64,000 nucleotides of DNA from Thelephora terrestris (taxonomy: Eukaryota > Basidiomycota > Agaricomycetes > Thelephorales > Thelephoraceae). Each line of letters begins with the position of its first letter. Position 1 is the stretch's first letter. The stretch spans positions 2,666,001-2,730,000 of the forward strand of contig WIUZ02000001.1 of assembly GCA_015956445.1 (NCBI GenBank), written 5' to 3'. Shown piece after piece: positions 24,617-36,023 of the stretch. The position numbers and the translations under genes were made by a program. The notes under the pieces are model-generated. The model was not told the origin of the DNA and made no database searches. It worked only from the letters and a program-made list of their open reading frames with translations.

Positions 24617-25562
24617 ATTTGTCGAGTGGATAGCGGGCGACCACGGCAGGTTGTGACCGTGCGCAAATTGAAAGTACGAGGACGTCACCGACTGCTGAGT
24701 AACACGGCGACACTGCAGTTATTCCCAGTCTTGTCACGTGGTTCGGACGGTTGCACCCGAATGATCCCATGAAAGAACTGCGATCGGCACTTGATCCCGA
24801 TATCTGATAACCCTCAAACTCACAGCTTCCTCCAAGCTTCCTCTCATCCATGATCCAGCGCGACTTGTTGGTAGGGATCTTCACAGGGATTTCGGTTGTG
24901 ATTGAGGAAGCGCACTTTTAAAAAGGCAATATTTGCGCTTTCCAAAGGGTTGATAATCTCTGTCGTCACTGCAAATGAAGGGCAAGTGGGTGAATTGTGT
25001 AAACCCAACGTCATGCCCAATGCCCAGTATCAATTGACTGCCATTGAACAAACCCGGCCAGAGCCTATAGATACCACGGCCTCGATATCCAGCAACGTAA
25101 CGGTTAAACGTTGGCATCTGTGGAAAAGATGCAGAGAGCCCACTTCGTAAAAGTCAAATATCAGGGAGGACACCAGCTATTTGAGCCAAACTCGTGACCA
25201 GGCACACATGCGTTTGGGTTGTGTGAAGAAGATCCTGCTGGCATCAATGATCCTACCCTTTCCACGAAGATCGCGTAATTGTAGGTCAGGCGCCCTCGCA
25301 CTCGCTACGTCGATCTATTGACTAGAAAGCGAGGAAATAAAATCACACCTTGATCGTGAAAGCTATCTGGATTGAGAGCGAAAGGTCTCAGATAGGTCAC
25401 CCTCGCCGTGAGCATTTTCGGGCCTAACATTGAACAATGTAACATACGCTCCGACGTCCCGTGTCGATCAGGGACAACTTCCAAATATAGCGGGAGAACT
25501 TCCACAGCGAGTCAGATTAGATTTTTTCCGTCTACTCTTTCATACCCACCGCCTATCTGGCA
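24617..25562. other. Divergent intergenic region, NFS1 / SNZ
   Basis: These 946 bp separate the starts of two genes transcribed outward, so both promoters lie here. I see no convincing gene. Small frames on either strand lack motifs. Confidence 0.45.
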
Positions 25563-27093
25563 ATGTCTACACTTGAAAACGGCACCTCTCATAATCAAAT
25601 CAGTGTCCAGGGCGTTGGGACGACCAGTAATCCACTGCCGGCCCCAGCCAGGACGCAGAACGATGGCGGCATTGGGAACAGCACAGTAGGAACATTCAGC
25701 GTACGCCATCTGCTCATTTCGTTACCGCAGACACTGATCATCCAGGAGACAGGTAAAATCTGGGTTAGCTCAAATGCTCAAGGTTCGCCTCACAGACTCC
25801 TCTTCCGAGCGGTGAATTCTTACGGAGTGTTTTAGGGTGGGGTGATCATGGATGTTGTAAACCCCGAACAGGTATTGGAAGCTACCTTCCCTTTCCAATA
25901 CAATGAGACTAAATTTCAATAGGCTCGCATCGCCGAAGAGGCTGGTGCCTGTGCAGTTATGGCGCTGGAGCGTGTACCAGCAGATATCCGCCGCGACGGT
26001 GGAGTTTCTCGAATGGTGCGAACTCTCGGGCTCTGAGTACTTATTCCTGCTATTGACACAGGTCCGACAGAGTGATCCAGGGATGATCAAGTCCATCATG
26101 GCAGCGGTTACGATTCCTGTCATGGCAAAGATCCGAATTGGCCATTTCGTTGAGGCTCAGGTAAGAACTCGGGTCCCCGGCACCTATATGATCTTTCTCT
26201 CATACGGCATTACAGATCCTCCAACACATTGGTATCGATTATATCGATGAGTCTGAGGTCTTGACCCCTGCGGATGAGGAACACCATGTAAACAAGCGCT
26301 CGTTCAAGGTCCCATTTGTCTGTGGAGCCAGGAACTTGGGAGAGGCCCTCCGCCGTATTTCTGAGGGCGCAGCGTTTATCCGAACAAAGGGTGAAGCCGG
26401 TACAGGAAACGTGGTCGAGGCAGTGCGACACCAGCGTTCTGTCATGAGCGAAATCAGAAAAGCTAGCGTCATGAGCGAGGAAGAGCTCTACGTGTTTGCA
26501 AAGGAGATTCAGGCCCCATTCCACCTCCTGAAAGAGACCGCGAGGTTAAAACGCCTCCCGGTGGTGAACTTTGCCGCCGGTGGCATCTCTACTCCCGGTG
26601 TGTTACTTCCCATATATCTCCACGTCACTGTGCATTAATGGTTTGTCAAGCCGACGCCGCTCTTATGATGCAGTTGGGTTGTGACGGAGGCAAGTGCACC
26701 CAAACTGATTATTGTGGATTACTGCTAAATGTTTTACTCTAGTGTTCGTCGGTTCTGGGATCTTCCTGGTAATCTCAACCTCCAGATTTTTTACACTTCG
26801 TCGGGTTTAATCGATAGCTCTTTAGTCCGGCGATCCCGCCAAGCGAGCCCGTGCGATCGTCCAGGCGGTGAGCCCATCGTTCTGGGCTTTTCACTACGTG
26901 TACTGATTGTCGGGTAGGTTACGCACTATAACAACCCCAAAATTCTCGCAGAGGTTTCAGAAGATTTGGGCGAGGCAATGGTCGGGCTCACGATGTACGA
27001 TCACCTCACATCTCCCCCCTTTTTTACTCACTCGCACACGTCAATAGCGATAAGGACCTCAAGGGTGGCCGTATGGCTGAGCGTGGAATTTAA
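25563..27093 (+). CDS. SNZ1: Pyridoxal 5'-phosphate synthase, SNZ/PDX1 subunit
   Basis: PDX1/SNZ condenses ribose 5-phosphate, glyceraldehyde 3-phosphate and ammonia into PLP; the ammonia comes from the PDX2/SNO glutaminase. Eleven exons (25563-25700, 25753-25782, 25836-25871, 25923-26015, 26071-26160, 26216-26597, 26651-26689, 26743-26768, 26826-26867, 26918-26994, 27048-27093) encode 332 residues. After an unconserved ~45-residue start come [39 protein letters not shown], the lysine in [55 protein letters not shown] and [18 protein letters not shown]. Intron 7 (26690-26742) has the donor GCAAGT, a textbook GC-AG intron. Intron 6 ends in AAG. A partner glutaminase gene is not seen in the window. 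Confidence 0.96.
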
Positions 27094-27753
27094 AATACAC
27101 TTACCGTACACCGTGTCGTTGGGATCTTCGCTCGTCTACCGGAGTTTGTGTATGTCATGGCATGGAATGAACTTTGCACGATCACTCACGCCTATGACGT
27201 CACACCACTGTTCCTCCCAAAAGTCACCCCACAATTGTCCACCATCCCCACTGCGAGATGGCAAAGGCGTCGCCAGAACAACAACTCAAGGCCTTTGTAG
27301 AGGTGCGCTGAAAGACTTCTTTTCCCTACTAGACAATCAACCGAAGATGGCCAGAAAACGCCCCAAAGCAAGTTCACATTCGACAGCGAGAGGGATTCAC
27401 AGGAGTCGGAGATATGTAGGAAGCTTGGGAAGGATAGCAAAGAATGTATAACAGTAAGTAAATTGTCGCAGAACCCGTTCTTGACTGAGAGTATTTGCTC
27501 TTCTTCGCTAGTTGAGGATGAACTCGAAGCGGCTGTTCGAAAGTATGCAGGGTCTGGGATTTTTCTGTGCACTCCCCATGGACCCCTCGCGGACTCACAT
27601 GGAATGCATTCCTGTACCAAAGAACTGAGCGACTCTTTTAACCCAATGCCCCGAAGAGAGATGATTTACTATAGCCGTGGGTAGTATATAACCCACACGA
27701 ATAGGATGGACTATATCATGTACTTGCATCCAGCCACAAGAAACCCAATTCAC
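27094..27753. other. Intergenic, convergent 3' ends
   Basis: This stretch lies between the SNZ stop and the stop of the SR-rich gene. A palindromic TGACGTCA (CRE/ATF-type) occurs at 27195-27202, but it is far from any start codon and may be chance. A 73-codon plus-strand frame at 27463-27684 has no recognisable motif. Confidence 0.4.
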
Positions 27754-29291
27754 CTATTCGTTTGTTACCAAACCCGAGATTCCGTCAAAGTCAATTCCCA
27801 GCAAGCCAAGCCTCGCTTTCTCTAGCTGAGAGTCAGCAACTTCCCGTCGCATCCTTGCTGCCGCCAACTCGATCTCCGCCATCTCCTGCTCATGTATGGC
27901 TTTCCGAGTTGCCTTCAAGGTCTCACCATATTCCGCACGCATAACGTAACTTTTTCGCAGAAGCTTGTTGATCTTTCAAAAGTATAAGGGAGGCGACACC
28001 ATATGAGATTGGAGATAATTTACCGTGTTGTCAATATTTTTGGCATGAGATTTGTCCTTCTCCTTTCCTGAAGCGTTTGGCAGTTCAAATCTCTTGATCT
28101 CGGGCAGTTTTATTTCTGGTTCCTCTTCAACAGTAGTCTCTGCAACTGCTGGGTCGGGGTCTTGTGTTGGGACAGGAGCTGAGGCCGTTCCCGGCGTCTG
28201 TGGTTGATATGATGGGTGAACTTGTCCTGAGATGGTAGGGTCTAAGCGGGGTCTGGTCGGTGGGGGCCGACTGAAATTCTTGGGTTGTGTGGGAGGTGCC
28301 GTGGTGCTCACGGAAAAAGCTTTTGGTTGAGTCGGAGGTTGAACATCCACCATAGTCACATCTAAGTCAGCTGCAGACTCTGGTGCGGTTTCTGTGGGTA
28401 TCGAAGGCTTTGGCACTTTATCTTCAGAGGGTCCGCCCAATTGGTGTGAAGGTTCCTGATGATGGGGTGATGGGGGTTGTGGACGTACTGCTACCCTCTC
28501 AGCGGGAGCGGAGACTTCAGAAGTCGATTCAGTGGTTGTAACTTCGACCTGAGGGGCAGATTGACGAGGAGTACGACTCCGAGTTCGGCTTCGGCTGTGG
28601 CTACGACGGTAAGTCGGTCTTGTCTCCCGATCGTCATCCCGCGGGGGTGGGCGCCTTGGAGAAAATCTCCCGTCTTCCCTCCTTCCCGGAGACGGCCTCC
28701 TGTTACGAGGAGGAGATGCCGAGCGCCGGGAATTGTATGGTGGCGAACGTCTCCTATAATCGTACGCTGCAGCGTGAGTATACAAGGGTGAGCATTGTAG
28801 AGAGGACTTATTGACATCCACGTACTTGACCTGCGCGGTGGTGAAGGAGATCCTCGTGAGGTCCACCTCCGGTCCCTATCATGAGGGCTAGGACTCCTTC
28901 GCGAGTAGCGTCGAGCCCGGTCATCATAATCCCTATCGCGCCGCCAGTCGCGGTCGCGTGGTCCGCCTCTGGAGTAATCACGAGAACGAGGTGGATAATC
29001 ACGCCGCCTGTCCATTAGTTCATCCCTTTGCCTCCAATCATCTCGTCGTGGTGGCGGGCTTCTTCTTGAAGGCTCCCCCCATGACCTCGGTGGTGAAGGT
29101 CGACGGGATCTTTCATCGTGTCTTGGAACGTAGGTGTCCCCAGCTGGAGCAATATATGAATCAGCTAGAGGGGGTGGTCCCCGCGAAGGAGATGCTCTAC
29201 GGTTATGGTCAGAGCGTTCTGGACGACGGGGAGGTGACCGTCTGTCGTCGTCTCGCGGGCCGAAGTCGGGCTTTGGAGGTAAGCCAGACAT
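27754..29291 (-). CDS. SR-rich protein with C-terminal coiled coil, unknown function
   Basis: I recognise the composition but not a family. Three exons (29291-28826, 28766-28024, 27972-27754) encode about 475 residues. The first ~190 are dominated by Arg, Asp, Ser, Tyr and Pro (repeated RRSPP, RDRD, SRSRTRSRTPR), a typical RS/RD domain of nuclear RNA-processing proteins. The middle is Pro/Thr/Glu-rich and probably disordered. The last ~70 residues (from about INKLLRKSYVMRAEYGETL) are strongly helical and charged, a likely coiled coil. The chosen ATG begins MSGLPPKPDFG; the frame is open upstream but without an in-frame ATG before the divergent cyclin L start. Intron 2 ends in AAG. A role in splicing is inferred from composition and its cyclin L neighbour only. 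Confidence 0.7.
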
Positions 29292-29338
29292 GTAGTAATG
29301 ATGATCGTGGAAGCCAAAGCCGCCTTCCGCCTCCACTC
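29292..29338. promoter_or_regulatory. Very short divergent gap, SR-rich protein / cyclin L
   Basis: Only 47 bp separate the two start codons, too little for two separate core promoters with leaders. The 5' untranslated regions must overlap, or one start codon is mis-assigned. Confidence 0.4.
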
Positions 29339-30391
29339 ATGTCCGTCGATCTGTATCCATTGGCTTCGCTCGAACAAATTGAAAACACGCCTTCAAAATC
29401 AGACGGAATACCGGCTTGGGTTGAGGAGGATCTTCGTGGTTATGGCTGCAAGTTAATCGCCGAGGCTGGAGTGTTGTTGAACCAGTAAGTAATGTAACAA
29501 AGTTACCAATGGGCTTTATCTCTGATGAACATGAAGGAAACAAGTCGCAGTCGCCACGGCCCAGATAATCTTCCAACGTTTCTGGTTTGTGACGTCTGTG
29601 AAACAGTTTGGTATTGGTGTCAGTCTGGTCCCTTCCCCGTTTCCACCACGACTAGTCTTTTAACGCGTTTCGACTAGTGCCCTCACTTTTTTCTTTCCCT
29701 TCTTCTAGGACATCGGAATGGGCGCTCTTTACCTTGCTTCAAAACTCCAAGAATGTCCGGTTAGGATGCGCGACCTCATCAACGTGTATGATGTCCTTCT
29801 CCAACGCACTGCACACAAGCGCAAGGCTCTCGCTTCCGGGGATCTTCGTCCACCAGAGCTGAAATACGCTCCCATGTCATATTTTGGGAATACTTTTTAC
29901 GATCTCAAGGATGCGTTGGTGGTCTCCGAGATGCAAATTCTCAAGAGGTTGGGGTTCAACGTGAATGTCGTCCTGCCATACGGAACTCTCGTCAACTACC
30001 TGCGGCTACTCGGTTTAACTGGGCGTGACGACGTTTGCCAGCGAGCATGGGGATACCTTAATGACGCGTACGTCTTTGCCCTCCCTTCTTCTGTGATCTG
30101 GACCGAACATTTCCCAGATTGCAGACACCCGTTTATGCATTATATGCCGTACCGACGATCATCAGCGCGGCAATACTGCTGGCGACGCGTAATTTTGATA
30201 TTGCACTGCCCTCAAAGCCTCCCCATTGTTGGTGGACCCTATTTGACGCGGAATGGGAAGACATCTGGAGTGTGTCAGGGTACATCATGCGATTGTATCG
30301 TCCTCGGACGCTCGAGGAGCAACTTCTACCGATGGGGATGATTTCGAAGAGGGATGTACGGAAGTGGTTAGAAGACAACGAGGCGTCTTGA
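29339..30391 (+). CDS. Cyclin L homologue
   Basis: Cyclin L partners a CDK11-type kinase and acts in transcription-coupled splicing in the nucleus. Four exons (29339-29484, 29537-29618, 29709-30067, 30118-30391) encode 286 residues. Two cyclin boxes are visible. The first contains VAVATAQIIFQRFWF and MGALYLASKLQECPVRMRDL, which matches the cyclin L signature ACVNLASKIEE-P-R-RDVINV. The second begins near LQTPVYALYAVPTIISAAILLATR. The N-terminal SLEQIENTPSKSDGIP resembles the family's short lead-in. Unlike metazoan cyclin L there is no RS tail, because the chain stops soon after the second box. It is interesting that the divergent neighbour is an RS-rich protein. Intron 1 ends in AAG. Confidence 0.9.
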
Positions 30392-30509
30392 GACGTTCGG
30401 GTTGGAGAGGTCCCGTAGACAATTCGATCCACCGTGCACGACTGTTTCAAATACTTAGTGGTTCACGTGATGCGCAAATACATCTTTCCTCCGTTCTCTG
30501 ACCCTCTCA

Positions 30510-33097
30510 ATGTTAGACCATTGCTCAATATCGCACAAAGGTGAGAGTTGGAGGCTCACGAGGGAATTCTTGGGCTCAATACTGAAAAAAATCAGGTGGA
30601 ATTGTGTTGTGGTCAAGGTCTTTCACGCCTGCAGCATCACAACTTGCGTCCTCCGCAGCGTCACCCGTGAACTCGCTCATTCGGGACGCGCTAATAGAAG
30701 GGAAGAACGCCGAGGACCACTACGAGAAAGACGGTTATGCAGTCCGTTGGACGTTTTTCAATGAGCTCGAGCTGATCTTTGTCGTATGTTCAACAAGACG
30801 CGGGCTTATCTCGTGACCTCTAACGTTCACCCGGTCCTTGACTATAGGTTGCATATCAGCGTATCCTACAGCTGACTTACGTCGAGGACCTCCTCGCGGC
30901 CGTTAAATCTGTGTTCGTCAAGTTGTTCGAACCGTTTCTGCGATCGTTCGTGAAATCATTGCATTCCATCAACGCCGCTTCCAAGGTCATCCCTGCGGGA
31001 GCTTCTGCGTCATGGGATTTCGCACAAGCTTTCAAGGACTGGGACCAGATGTTTGACAAGCTACTCAAGAATTTCGAGGACAAAGCCGCTCAGGTGCGAC
31101 TGGCCACGATGAAGCGCGACTACTCTTAGGCTAATAAAAAACAGGAACGAAGGTCCCGGAACAAGTCCACAATCCAGCGTATTATCGAAGATACTACGCC
31201 TCCCTCCGATGACCCCAGCACTCGTATGTCATCAATATCTTTTGTCTACATCCTCTGATTTGGCTTAGTTCCGTCGCAATCTGGGGACGACGCAATGGAC
31301 GAGCAAAAAATTGCGCGAAATGTACAAGCTTTGAAGACCAGACTGCGCGGCCGAGGAGGGAGACGAGTCAGTGGTCGAGGCGGGACCCTACGCTTCGACT
31401 CCGGGGGCGGCAGGGACAGTCATCCAGGATCAGAGTCTGTCCCAATTTCCTTTACCATTTCTTTTTACATGTTCTGAATCGCATATTCGACAGCTCTGAC
31501 TCACCTGCCGCTGCCAAGAAAAAGAAAACCAAGTCCGGTCGCAAGTGGGGTGACGAAGTCCCAACAGAAGGGGACATGGCTTCCTTGGATTACAGTTCAG
31601 ACAAGCCTGATGGAAGCAATCCTGCTTTGCCTTCGAAAGTCGATGTCTCTGCTCTCGTGGATCGTGGATCCCTTGGTACGCGGACTGTTGATGGGATGTA
31701 CGAAGTGAAAGACTGGGAGTTCAACGAAAATGGCGAAAAGGAGGATATGGACAGGTTCATCTCCCAGGCCCTCGACTCGGTCTCCTTGAAGGAAAAGGGG
31801 AAAGCATCTACAGGAACGTTTGGATCCAGCTTCGGGTCCCTATTTGCGAGATTGACGGGGTCGAAGACTTTGACTGAGGAGGATTTGAAGTCGGTCTTGG
31901 AGGGTATGAAACAACACCTTATGAAGAAAAACGTTGCGAAGGAGATTGCGGAGAAGGTGTGTGAGGGTGTTGGAGAAAGTCTCATCGGCCAGAAAGTCGG
32001 GGGTTTTCAGAGTGTGTTGCTAATCATTACCCCGCCTGGCCTCACAAAACTAATGATGCTACATAGCCACGAGCGCCGCTTTCCGCTCTGCTTTAGCAAC
32101 CTCTATCAGGCGTATCCTTACCCCGAAAACTTCCACCGACCTCTTGCTCTCTATTCGTACGAAACTCTCCTCGCCGCTACCCTCCACTCAACAAAGGATG
32201 CCATACAGCATTACTTTCGTCGGCGTGAATGGCGTCGGAAAGAGCACAAACCTGTCCAAAGTCTGCTTCTGGCTCATTCAAAATGGCATGAAGGTTTTGA
32301 TTGCTGCATGCGACACCTTTAGGTGGGTCTCCATCCGTATTGATTAAAGGGTTGTCCGCTGAGGGATGGTCGATCGCAGGAGCGGTGCAGTAGAACAGCT
32401 TCGCGTGCACGTTCGAAATTTGAGCATGCTTGGCCCAGATGGACCGACTGGAAGCAAGGGTCAGGTTGAGCTTTACGAAAGAGGCTACGGAAAGGATGCG
32501 GCTGGGATTGCCAAGGAGGCAATCGCATATGCCCGAGACAACAATTTTGATGTCGTTTTAATCGACACGGCCGGCCGGATGCAGGATAACGAGGTATTTT
32601 ACGTTGCTCGTGTTCAACTTACAGCTAACCTGTCTCTCATCTGACAGCCTTTGATGCGTGCCCTGGCGAAGTTAGTGGCCGTCAATTCCCCGGACAAAAT
32701 ATTGTTCGTTGGGGAGGCTCTGGTCGGCAACGAAGCAATTGATCAATTAACCAAGTTCGACCGAGCCCTGAAAGATTTCTCAGCCGCCTCTGGAACTAGA
32801 AAAGAACGGGGGATTGATGGAATGCTGGTGACCAAGTGGGACACGGTCGATGACAAGGTTCGAACACTTTGTTTGCTCGCTCGGCGGCAACGTTGACGGA
32901 AACTTGCGTGTAGGTCGGCGCTGCACTCTCAATGACCTACGTAACCGGGCAACCGATTGTGTTCGTTGGGTGCGGTCAGGTCAGTGCCAAATATCTGAAC
33001 TCTCGCCGTTCGCTTACAGCGATACCTCCCACAGACCTACACCGATCTGAGACAGCTGAGAGTTGAGAATGTTGTGGAAGCAATACTAAGTGATTGA
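30510..33097 (+). CDS. SRP101: Signal recognition particle receptor alpha subunit
   Basis: This GTPase docks the SRP-ribosome complex at the ER membrane. Eleven exons (30510-30540, 30596-30783, 30848-31093, 31145-31223, 31269-31434, 31494-32011, 32067-32322, 32380-32593, 32648-32857, 32914-32979, 33035-33097) encode 678 residues. The N-terminal SRX longin-like domain starts [16 protein letters not shown] and binds the beta subunit. A charged linker ([14 protein letters not shown]) follows. The NG domain has G1 [21 protein letters not shown]3 [11 protein letters not shown]4 TKWD and the closing GCGQTYTDL. The G4 motif is TKWD where many homologues have TKFD. All eleven exons join in frame. Exon 1 is only 31 nt. 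Confidence 0.96.
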
Positions 33098-33453
33098 TTG
33101 AATGTCACTATACCACGGTGTCCGGGGCTACCTCTGCCCGAGGTGCTGATGGGTAATGGGTAATTGAACGGCGCTTTTGCTATAGATGATCAAGATGTGT
33201 GAACAGATCCTGATGATGAGAAGGGAGAAGATGTCTTGAATGAGTATGGTAGTCTGGCGCTATCGGTTGGCCATTCACTATCCCGCACAAAAAATCTAAA
33301 ACAGAGAACTTTGAGGAAAGCGATTGCAAAGGATAAATACGCGCAGTAAAACATTTGACAAAAGGGAAAGAACGCAATGGATAGGATACACAATAGATGT
33401 TTTGCTCAGAACGACCTGGGTGAAGCATTTGGGAGTAGGGTGACACATGGACG
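33098..33453. other. Intergenic, convergent 3' ends
   Basis: This stretch lies between the SRP receptor stop and the stop of the single-pass membrane protein on the other strand. Nothing beyond untranslated regions is apparent. Confidence 0.45.
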
Positions 33454-33996
33454 TTATACTTCGCTGGGTCTCAAAGGGGAGGCCGCGAAAGACATGCGGT
33501 CTTTGCGGGTGAATGTCGATGACGTTGGTGAGGCTATCTCACGGTGGTTTCGGGGATGCCCTACAAAAGCGACATCCCTGAACTCTGCTGAGGGTGGCAC
33601 CTTGTTTTTCTGTTTCCTCTTCCACACACGGAAAGATATCACCGCGCAGACGATGAGGAGTAAAGCGGCCCCGGTAACTCCGATGGCGAGTGCTGTTACA
33701 TTCAATGATTTCCCAGGTTTTGTGGTGAGCGGGTTTGTTGATGTTTCTTCTGAGGAGTTGGCTGTAGCTGGGGAAGGGGTAAATGAGACGGAGGAATCTG
33801 GAAGGGGTTGTAACGTGGGAGACCGCAGGTTTGGGTCGTTTAGTGAGGGATCCGGCAGAGGCGGGGTGCTGGAATGGTATCTCGATGTGGTGCTCGAGCA
33901 ATCAGACGATATGATGGTCGGCGTGGGTGACTCTGGAGTGGTGCCCGTACTTGAAGTCGGGAGGGGTTGGAAAATGCTGCTCGAGCCTCTCTCCAT
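33454..33996 (-). CDS. Single-pass membrane protein with Ser/Thr/Pro-rich ectodomain (5' end unresolved)
   Basis: From an ATG at 33996 an uninterrupted frame gives about 180 residues. It starts with a ~100-residue Ser/Thr/Pro-rich segment, probably heavily O-glycosylated. One transmembrane span (VTALAIGVTGAALLLIVCAVI) comes next, with a basic stop-transfer RVWKRKQKNK and a ~45-residue cytosolic tail. This layout matches fungal Mid2-like wall sensors and similar mucin-like membrane proteins. A signal peptide is expected but not seen in this frame. The frame continues open upstream to 34467, yet that overlaps the divergent glyoxalase II start, so 5' exons between 34000 and 34348 are likely and could not be placed. 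A family name cannot be given. Confidence 0.5.
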   Translation of the reverse strand: MERGSSSIFQPLPTSSTGTTPESPTPTIISSDCSSTTSRYHSSTPPLPDPSLNDPNLRSPTLQPLPDSSVSFTPSPATANSSEETSTNPLTTKPGKSLNVTALAIGVTGAALLLIVCAVISFRVWKRKQKNKVPPSAEFRDVAFVGHPRNHREIASPTSSTFTRKDRMSFAASPLRPSEV

Positions 33997-34348
33997 AATC
34001 GACAAAGAACTTAGTAGTTTTTGGGCTGGAGAGGGTGATGGGAGAGTATTGGGCTTCGTTATTTGCAACGAACGCCAAATTATCCTCCTTCCCTTTCCTC
34101 CTCCTGCAATCTGGGCAAGTTCCTTGTAAGTATGAGTCCATGGAACGAGAGGGAATCGGAGAGGAAATACCGATAGAATACTAGGTCCCGCAGAAAGGCA
34201 CCAGCTCTGCCATCCCAGGGGGATTGAGGAAGAGATGGCAGGTCGCGGTCGCCAATCATAAGTATTCCCTTGGGCCCGAGGTCGCTGCTCACGACTCCAA
34301 GCGGGACTCGGCCCAGGAAACAGTGATGATCTGATCGAGCGTGATCGA

Positions 34349-35441
34349 ATGTTGGCATTTACCGCCGCCGTGACCCGCAGTTTCAACCCGACCCTGCTCA
34401 GGCGAAATCTACGCAGCACAGCCAGAACAACGATGAAGGTCGTTCCAATTCCAGTCAGGTCTGACAACTATGCGTATCTCCTTATCGACGAAGATTCAAA
34501 GAAGGCTGCAGCCGTCGACCCGTACGACGTGCCCAAGGTCGTGGCATCTGCTCAGGAGTTGGGCCTGGAAATCGTCGCTTGTATCACCACACATCATCAC
34601 GATGACCACTCTGGCGGGAATCATGTGCGCTTTGTTGATTCACTTGAGAGAAATTTCCAACGTGGTTTGTTGATACTGTTGTTTCATCCCCCTAGCTATT
34701 CGTATGTCCGGTCCATCAGCCAGTACTCCTCCCCCTCACCTTCCTCCCAAAAAAAACAGGCCAATCAATTTCCTCACGCACCCATCTATGGAGGCAGTGA
34801 GAAAGTCAAGTCCGTTACTGAGATTGTGAAGGACGCGGATGCATTCAACGTTGGGTCTCTGGAGGTCAAGTAGGCCATTTCGATTACATAATCGATGGAG
34901 CCATTCACTCATGACCAGGGGAGGTGCCTTGCCACCCCATGCCATACTCAAGATTCCATCTGCTACTACGTGACAGATAGGTCCTCTCCGGGAATAGCCC
35001 CAGTGGTCTTCACTGGGGATACTCTGTTCACCGGTGGCTGTGGTCGTTTCTTCGAAGGGGATGGCACACATATGCACGCGGCACTGACGTATCTGGGGAC
35101 TCTCCCCGACTCCACCCTCGTCTACTCTGGCCATGAATACACCGCTGGGAACCTATCTTTTTCTAGATCCATTGACCCGGAAAACAAAGCGCTCCCGAGG
35201 CTCCAGGAACTAGTGAACGCTCACGAAATCACCCAAGGGTTTGGTACCATCGGAGACGAGAAGGAATGGAACGTGTTCATGAGGCTTGGTAGCGACGCTG
35301 TTGGGTAAGTTTCCCGTTGGACGGGTTCACCATTCAACAAATATTTACATGGGTCGTATGTGTAGCAAAGCCACAAATGGCACCTCTGAGCCCGCGATCA
35401 TGGATGAGCTCCGCGAGATGAAGAATGGATTTCGTGGCTGA
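34349..35441 (+). CDS. GLO2: Hydroxyacylglutathione hydrolase (glyoxalase II)
   Basis: Glyoxalase II splits S-lactoylglutathione to D-lactate and glutathione, finishing methylglyoxal detoxification. Four exons (34349-34624, 34760-34869, 34924-35304, 35366-35441) encode 280 residues. The binuclear metal site is intact: THHHDDHSGG, TPCHTQDS, FTGDTLFTGGCGRFFEG and YSGHEYT. The C-terminal substrate-binding helices end FRG. Two in-frame starts exist. The first ATG gives a 28-residue Arg/Ser/Thr-rich leader that looks mitochondrial. The second, at 34433, begins MKVVPIPVRSDNYAYLL, the usual cytosolic start. Both forms may be made from one gene. Intron 1 is 135 nt, longer than its neighbours. Using the GGGGAG acceptor in intron 2 restores the family string KCLATPCHT. 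Confidence 0.95.
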
Positions 35442-36023
35442 GCCAGGGCCAGAGAACCGTAGTAAACTCTAATCTTTCTGGCTTCTATTGTCCTGTATCA
35501 AGGCTCCCGTTGCAGCTGTTTTCGAATCGATAGACCGTTTTCCACATGATACGACCCCAATTTATGGTTTACCTTTCGATGGTATTGGGGCCCTGTATCC
35601 CGGCATGACGTACAGTGCCGAATCCAAGTTCGTCGGCGTAACCCTCCTTCCTAGAGAAACTACATCATGTTCCTGACATTATCTATCCTGAAGACCGAAA
35701 TTCGAAGGAAACAGATAAATTCACGACCTGCTTGAGGCCAGTACATCAATCAGCCAGTGCCGTAAAAATGGGTGCTGGGCCTCAAAAAAGTGAACAAACG
35801 TTTGGGGCCGGGCCGTATCAGGCCGTGTCCTGTGTAAAACCGTCTGTGACATATCAGACAATTAAAAAATGATCAAGTTTGAAATGACGCGAGGAATAGC
35901 AAGTGTGTGAATATCCGGACCTCGGCTCGGGCCGACAGTCTGTGGCGCCGGCGGGCCACGCTTGCTCAACTGTCAACGCCTCTTGTTGCGTGACAGGGAC
36001 GGACTTTCTCGCCTCTAACCCCC
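35442..36023. other. Intergenic, glyoxalase II 3' end to DUF1776 promoter
   Basis: This 582-bp tandem intergenic region should contain a terminator and the DUF1776 gene promoter. I see no gene, repeat or clear core element. Confidence 0.45.

Noticed and set aside
27195-27202. TGACGTCA palindrome as an ATF/CREB site
   Set aside because: It lies between convergent gene ends, far from any start codon; an 8-bp match is expected by chance in 64 kb, and another sits on a stop codon at 55581-55588.
33377-34129. 250-codon plus-strand open frame
   Set aside because: It is antisense to the Ser/Thr/Pro-rich membrane protein; the Gly/Val/Glu-rich product mirrors that codon bias and has no motif.
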